Source: Cryptomeria japonica
Lineage: Eukaryota; Streptophyta; Pinopsida; Cupressales; Cupressaceae
Assembly (NCBI RefSeq): GCF_030272615.1
Contig: NC_081405.1
Span: 605,352,177 to 605,416,176 of the forward strand
Reading direction: 5' to 3'
Length of the DNA: 64,000 nt
In this document: positions 57,969 to 64,000 of the stretch, one piece after another
Layout of the letters: each line of letters opens with the position of its first letter
Numbering within the stretch: the stretch's first letter is position 1
Translations under genes and position numbers: made by a program
The notes under the pieces: model-generated
What the model saw: only the letters and a program-made list of their open reading frames with translations
The model's database searches: none
What the model was told of the DNA's origin: nothing

Positions 57969-60113
57969 ATGGTTGAAACTCGTTCCCAAAAATCTAGGAG
58001 AGAAGCTAAAGAGGCTCAAGAATCTGCAAACATGAGTTCTTATGAGTGTGACAATGATATCTTTTTCAATTCTGATCATACTACATTACCTGACATGGAT
58101 GCCTATAGAAACATTCCAAATATTGAGCACATGGACACTACAAACAACAATGATACACACAATGACAATGTGGACAACTTTTCAGTACATTCAGCGGAAG
58201 TGGAAGACACCATTATGGATCCCCATTTCAATATATTGGTTGAGGAAATAATGAGGAGAGATAGACAATACTTTCTACAAGTGATGGCACAAAGTGGAGC
58301 CAAGATCCCTCATGATTTTGACATGTCTCAAATAATGGAAAATCGAGCTTTGCAACAACCTCACCTCAACATGGATCAAAGGAGGCCTCATAGTGGAGGC
58401 AATAGAGGACCACATATGGTACCTAAATCACCATCATATTTATTTCAAAAACCTGAGGTCCCATACACACATGGTCAAGCATATGATACTCACCTTCGCA
58501 GACCATTATGGAAGTCTTATGCAGAGAAATATTCTCAATCACATGCTAATGCTAAAGACCTACCACCAAAGCAATTGGATATCCAAAGGCATGCTCAAAA
58601 TTTGGACACAAGGAAACCCCGTGTCAAATTTGGGGGCAACACATTAGAACATGACATCCTTGTAGAGTACGGTATACATGGACAAAGCAGATATTCCATT
58701 CCTCACCATGACTTTATACCAAGTGGTCCATATACGCAACATCATTATAGACCTCCTCCATATGAACATGTGTATGATCAATATCATCCATATATGCAAC
58801 ATGCTCCTCCTCCACCCGGTGGTTCAGGCATGGGGTATGGTCCAAGAAGTTGGTCTCCACCTAAGAAAAATTTGGAACAACAAATAAAGGATTTACAAAA
58901 GAAAATGGAGGACGTAAATACATCGAAGCCATCATACACAATAAGAGACATATGTCCTTATCCATTTGACAAGAGCATTCCAATGGCTCCTTTTCCTACA
59001 CACTTTGTGACACCTAAGTTTGATAAGTATAGAGGAAAAGGGGATCCTAAGGCACACATAAGATAGTTTTTCACAGCTTGCATTGAGGTAGCAGCAGAAG
59101 AGACATATTTGATGAGATTATTCCCACAAAGCTTAGGTGATCAAGCTATGAAATGGTTCTCCCAACTTCCACCTGGAATTAAGTCTTGGGGTGACTTAGC
59201 TGAGGCATTTATACAACATTTCTCATACAGCATAGAGACAGATATATCGGTCACTACCTTGTGCAACACCAAACAAAAGGATGGAGAATCTTTTTCATCA
59301 TTTTTACAAAGATGGAGGAATCTAGCCAGCAAATGCTCTTGGGAAATTCCACAAAAACAAATGGTAGAGATATTCACCCAGAATGTTAACAAAGACATTG
59401 GTTATGACTTAAGAAAATCTTGCTTGTCCACTTTCAAGGACGTCATTGAAAAAGGCTTAGCAACAGAAAAGGTCCTAATTGAACAAGGAGTCATTAGGAT
59501 ATTCAAGGAAAATAAAGATGACTTTAAAGGAAAAGATAAGCCAAGATTTTGGAATAAAAACAAGAACACAGTCAATGATGGTGTTGTGGATGCCAATACA
59601 GTGCGACCCAAAATCATTTTTTCAGGATCAAGCTCTACAAACAATCAAGTGAATACTCAAACAACTTCTAGATCAGGAAGGAAGTACACCCCATTGGGAG
59701 AACCACTTGAGTCAGTTTTCAAGAAGCTAGTGGCAAACAAAGTAATCACAGTTCCAGATTTTCCTCCATATGAACCAAAGGTCAAACCAAATTGGTGGAA
59801 TGATGATGAGTATTGTGAATTTCACAAGAGCAAGGGTCATAAAATAGGAAATTGTCATCGACTGAAGAACATCATACAAGATCTCATTGATAGAGGTGAC
59901 ATTGAAATTGAAGGACACTCATCCAATCAAGAACATGAGATGTTTAAAGAACCATTCCCAAAGCATGACAAGGGAAAAGCTAAAGCCACAGATGACCAAA
60001 CCAGCTATACCAGAGCATCTTATAACTATGATTCAACTATCAACCACATTTCGACGGACAATTATGTCTCTACCATTATCATCAAGGACAAAACGCTTGA
60101 GAATTCTACCTAG
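57969..60113 (+). mobile_element. gag region of element B
   Basis: Begins MVETRSQKSRREAKEAQESA, a start typical of plant Ty3 Gag. It has a P/H/Y/Q-rich middle and the capsid-type core around 58950-59450 (MAPFPTHFVTPKFDKYRGKGDP, MRLFPQSLGDQAMKWFSQLPPG, FIQHFSYS). A knuckle-like CEFHKSKGHKIGNCHRLK follows near 59817. Homologous along its length to element A's gag. Fossil. Confidence 0.8.
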
Positions 60114-60200
60114 AGACCCAAGATCGTCCTAAAAGGAATTGGATCTTCTTCCAAACCTACCTCTGAATGTAATGTTACAACTCGTCGAGGTAAATTCAAT

Positions 60201-62087
60201 TTGCAAGATGCTCCAGCTCAAAACACCACTTCTTCATCAACTAAGCCTGAGTATGACCCTGTAGCACAGTTAGGGAAGACACCCACGCTTATCTCAATCC
60301 TTGAGCTCTTACGCATATCCCCTACACATAAAGCCATTCTTGACAAAATCTTGAGAGACACCTCTGTCCCTACTGATCTGAACATGGACCAGTTTCAAGC
60401 CATGGTGGGATACCTTTCCATTCCACACTCCCTTACATTCATAGAAGCCGATGACGCCTCTGTAAGTCAGCCACATAATGCACCTTTACACATTGAAGCC
60501 TTCATACACAAACATCAAATAAAACGAGTCCTGATAGATGGAGGAGCAGGTTTGAACATTTGTACATTGAGCACTATTAAAAAATTGGGATATTCTGATA
60601 AAGCTATGAATTCTACAAACAAAATTACCATCAAGGCATATGATGACGAAGAGCGTTCATCCAAAGGTACAGTCACCTTGCCTCTCAGAGTTGGACCAGT
60701 TACAAAGGATGTGGTTTGTCAAGTCCTAGACCTGGATCTCACATACAATATATTGTTGGGACGTCCTTGGATTCATGAAATGAGGGCAGTCCCATCTACA
60801 TATCACCAATGCATTAAATTTCCTCACAACGGAGTTGAAATAATAGTTAAAGCTGATCCAAATCCATTCATATATTGCAACAATCTACAACCTCAATCAG
60901 AAATAACAATACTAGTCAATCAAGAGGCTATTCCATCTTCATCATATGTGGATCCAGAATCCTTGAAAGCTTCTACATCAAAACAAGCAAAGATCAAAGA
61001 AAAATTCAAGTTTAAAGACCTGGGATGTGGTGAGTATATTTTTCATGTTGATCAACTCCCACTATCTCCTAAGGTATTTAGTCGACAAGAACAACCTACA
61101 AACAATTTGCAATGCCAAGGAATTGGGTATGGACCACCTAGTGTTGTGGCTACTAAGTCCAAATGCAAATCTTCTCTAGTGGTGCAAGCACCTCTTGATA
61201 TCAATAGTCCTAAGAGTGGTTCCAGAGAAGAATCTATTGAGTGTATTGTCAGTCCTCTTGAGAACTCACATATCCTTACCATATCATCCGCTCATTCCAT
61301 TTCCACTCCACTCCCAGACTTGGATCAACAAGAATTACAAAAGCCCTTACTCATTGGGGATGAAAAATCAAGCCTCGAAAAGAAAAAACTAAAAGTCAAA
61401 ACTAAAGAAAAGTCCTTTAGTACAAATCAAAATCAAATTCTATTGGACTCTACAAAAATCAAGGTCAAGGATAAAAATACTATGAAAGAAAAAGAGAAAG
61501 AGTTGATCTCCCCTAATATCAAAATAATTGGGGGCAAAAGTTCTAAAATTTCAAGTCAAAAAGCATACTTGTTGATCCTAAGTCTCCATCATGCTATCCT
61601 ACTTTCACTTATTTTCATAATCATAAGCCTTCATCACTCATCCACTTGTTTCACACATCCATTCCCTTCTAGTGATACATCATGGACCTTTAATGGAGCT
61701 TCCTCGAAGGACTTTTCTATCAGTGATGCCCAAACTTCTTTAGGTGACGCGCATATGGGCCTACGTAGTCCACACATTAGTAATTCTATCTCAGATCCTT
61801 TATCAAGGAAGACAATCAAGGGAGCTACATATCATTCAGTCAAGGAACGTCCCAGTTACAATCAAAAAGTCAAGCCTTGCACATTTGAGGTGGGTGACTT
61901 AGTTCTCAGAGAAAATCCTAAGAATCAACAAGACAGAGAGAAGAAGGGCAAATTCAAACCAAAATGGCTTGGTCCTTACATCATCACAGCAACATATGGA
62001 TCTGGTGCATATCAACTCTCAACCATAGAGGGTGAACCTTTGGAGGATCCTATCAACAGCATGCACCTTTGCAGGTTTTACACATAG
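60201..62087 (+). mobile_element. Protease joined to integrase C-terminal domain in element B
   Basis: A 628-residue open frame. Residues about 90-230 are the protease (VLIDGGAGLNICTLSTIKKLG, NILLGRPWIHEMRAVPSTYHQ). Residues about 230-450 are a K/S/P-rich spacer, and about 451-475 a hydrophobic run. Residues about 555-628 are the integrase C-terminal domain (VGDLVLRENP, GKFKPKWLGPYII, PINSMHLCRFYT), matching 48213-48455 of element A. No RT, RNase H or integrase core lies between. The frame's openness suggests that the shortened form itself was propagated (inference). Confidence 0.8.
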
Positions 62088-63712
62088 CTCTTCAGAGTAT
62101 CTTAATTCAAAAAAAAATAAAAAATTCAAAAATACAAAAAAATCATAAAAATAAAAAAAATCGTTACTTGGTGAAAACCTGGCAAACAGGCGCCTTGTGA
62201 CACAAAAAAAAATTGAAAAATAGAAAAACATTTCGTCCAATGGTGAAAACCACTTCGGTGGCTCCCTGGGCAAGTACCATGGTGAAAACTGGGTCACCAA
62301 TGCCATGCGTAGAGACATTGCTCCTCCCTCCTTCAGGATTCCATTTCATCCTTCACTTTGCACACACTCATAGCCTATTCATCCACAATAAACTTGCCCA
62401 TTCCCATCATGGCTTGTTATTGATCTACCCAAGATTGGTTAGCCATTCATAATAAATATTCCTTTTCACCTCTTTCCATCCATAATAAATCAGCTCCTAT
62501 CTGTGGCTAAGGCAAATCCTACGTCTAATAATGGGTGTGGAACTAAGAACATCACATGTTTTGAGGAGTACGATTTCTTCCAATTTTCTTCAGTCTATCT
62601 GCACACAATCCACAATAAAGCAACATTTGCATCACAATCCACAATAAAGTTTTGTCTTCTTCGCAATAAAGTATCAGTTTCATGGATTCAATCGGTTTCA
62701 GATGAGACACAGCAACAACAATGGGCTTCAACAAATCAAATCTTTCAACAAACTCAGACAACACTATGGTTTAGTGCTATCTATCCCTTTGTGAAAGTAA
62801 ACATTGTGACCACAATCAAATAAGACTTATACAAGTGACAAGAGACACTAAACTTGAGGACTACAGTGGATGTTGGTGTCGAGTCTTGGTTTTATTTTTA
62901 TTTTTATTTTTTTTGGTGACATGTCTTTTAGCTTTTCCGAGATGTCTTTGACTAGAGATTCTATCTCCAGGATGTCTTTGACTAGAAAGGGGAGGATGGG
63001 GTATCTTCACCTATTTTTCTTTGTTGTCTGCAGATTGTCTCTTAGTAATGCTATGACTTGTCCAAGGATATGAGGACACTATGAGTCTAGTGTGAACTGG
63101 GGCATTCCTTGTTTGCAACTATCTTATCTCCATGCAAACGCGTACAATGACTTTCTAGGTCAAACATATGCCTCGATTGTCATAACCTACTTGCCATAAT
63201 AAATCTCAATGATGATAATGCACAAGAATCTCTTTCACTTTCATATCTTCTATCTTCCATCCCCATTTCTTGATTGACTTCTATCGTCCTTCCCGAGTCC
63301 GTGTAGCCCGCTATCACACGACTGAGTATAATGACACACCAAAAACATTTACATTTCATGTAGTTTCACCTGCATTAGCACATATAAGCATTTCATACAT
63401 ACATATAGATATCACAATTGCATCACATCCTACACACAACACATGTTAGCACATTTGACATTCTCATCATGTATATAGTTATTTGCATTATCATATTCAT
63501 CTGCATTTCATACATTCACATTCACATTTGTATAGCATAAAAAACATAAAAGAACAAAAATATTGCATTTCATTATGTACATATTTGCATCTATATCATA
63601 AACATCACATAGAAACATACATCACATAGGTACACATGCATATAGCTGCCGCAAGGATGAATCTTATATATATATCAAAATCATAAGTGTCATGATACAG
63701 TGTTGTAAAAAT
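62088..63712 (+). mobile_element. 3' UTR of element B
   Basis: Non-coding, with A-rich blocks after the last frame, the motif gatgtctttgactagag twice (62941 and 62971), and a later stretch of repeated cacat/catttacat words (63340-63640). The shared motif with element A's 3' UTR (49042) supports common descent. Confidence 0.6.
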
Positions 63713-64000
63713 ACATATGGCTACACAGCCAATCCTCGTGTCACCCTATCTGGACAGAGAAACCCACTGATCACTCCTCCTAACACTGTTGGTAGTGCCA
63801 GTCTTGTTGCTATCATGGTATCCCATGCCATGTGTCCAGCCCTCATCTCTAGTCCTGGATCTTGGAACACTCATCTCAGGGCCTCCCTATCTCCATCTCA
63901 ATCATAGGGTATCAACTCCCCATCGATCAATATCCTCAGTATCCTATAAACATCCTCCAAGGTGACTGTCATCTCACCCATCGGAAAATAAAATGTACAA
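63713..64000 (-). mobile_element. Antisense plant-mobile-domain (PMD)-like fragment in element B
   Basis: Read on the minus strand from the right edge: FPMGEMTVTLEDVYRIL, then IDGELIPYD, and further on AWDTMIATRLALPTVLGGVISGF and CPDRVTRGLAV. 'G.MT.TLEDV..IL.I.IDG' is the hallmark of the plant mobile domain found in MAIN/PMD-like proteins and in some Ty3 and Mutator elements. It lies antisense to element B in its 3' region, where Tat-lineage elements are known to carry extra ORFs. Cut by the window edge; fossil. Confidence 0.6.

Larger units (their letters stand above)
54636..64000 (+). mobile_element. Element B: Tat-like Ty3 element lacking RT, RNase H and integrase core
   Basis: A plus-strand element with a 5' LTR (54636-55418), a PBS (tggcacacccggtggga at 55422), a 2.5 kb leader, gag and protease. 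A single long open frame goes from protease straight to an integrase C-terminal domain. The RT, RNase H and catalytic integrase regions that element A has between these points are absent. It runs beyond the window; no 3' LTR is seen. It must rely on a relative's enzymes, so it is a non-autonomous derivative. Gag and protease are close to those of element A but diverged. Broken in a few places, though better preserved than element A. Confidence 0.85.

Noticed and set aside
61560-61660. Hydrophobic stretch in element B's long frame as an envelope-like membrane segment
   Set aside because: A single short hydrophobic run inside a spacer, with no signal peptide or other envelope feature; it probably derives from spacer sequence.

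Overview
This 64 kb window looks like plant nuclear DNA, most likely from a large, repeat-rich genome such as a gymnosperm's. That assignment is inferred from intron-containing plant gene families, long AT-rich spacers, old nested LTR retrotransposons of plant Sirevirus-like and Ty3/Tat-like types, and decayed relics of PPR, PR-10 and WAT1-like genes. I found nothing bacterial, no CRISPR array and no rRNA or tRNA gene.

Layout. 1-6100: a minus-strand LTR element with no visible reverse transcriptase (element 1; 5' LTR 3816-4632) lies in the 3' end of a plus-strand Sirevirus-like element (3' LTR 5159-6100). 6548-14322: a second, complete minus-strand RT-less LTR element (element 2) with two 1170 bp LTRs, a 5 bp target duplication, PBS and PPT. 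14650-15320: a degenerate array of about 75 bp units. 16230-19330: the one gene that looks functional, a three-exon 2-oxoglutarate/Fe(II) dioxygenase. 21524-24832: two poly(A)-type retroposons with clear target duplications. 25040-29785: a broken second copy of the dioxygenase locus, invaded by LINE-like and low-complexity DNA. 30650-37850: relics of a LINE-like tail, PR-10/Bet v 1, PPR and WAT1-like genes, and a MITE. 37963-51301: a full-length, decayed Ty3/gypsy Tat-like element (element A) with two 1134 bp LTRs. 51825-51956: a small TIR element, a relative of which lies in the dioxygenase promoter. 52976-53985: a short LTR with an initiator-Met PBS. 53990-54635: a second array of about 75 bp units. 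54636-64000: a Tat-like element (element B) that keeps gag, protease and the integrase tail but has no RT, RNase H or integrase core; it runs off the right edge and carries an antisense plant-mobile-domain fragment.

The most interesting system is the pair of RT-less minus-strand elements. Although diverged, they share one architecture: LTR, Met-tRNA PBS, coiled coil, CCHC knuckles, a conserved domain of unknown function, a second conserved domain, then a charged coiled-coil tail. This suggests a maintained non-autonomous lineage with its own gene content, probably moved by Sirevirus-like machinery. All virus-like elements are described as fossils.
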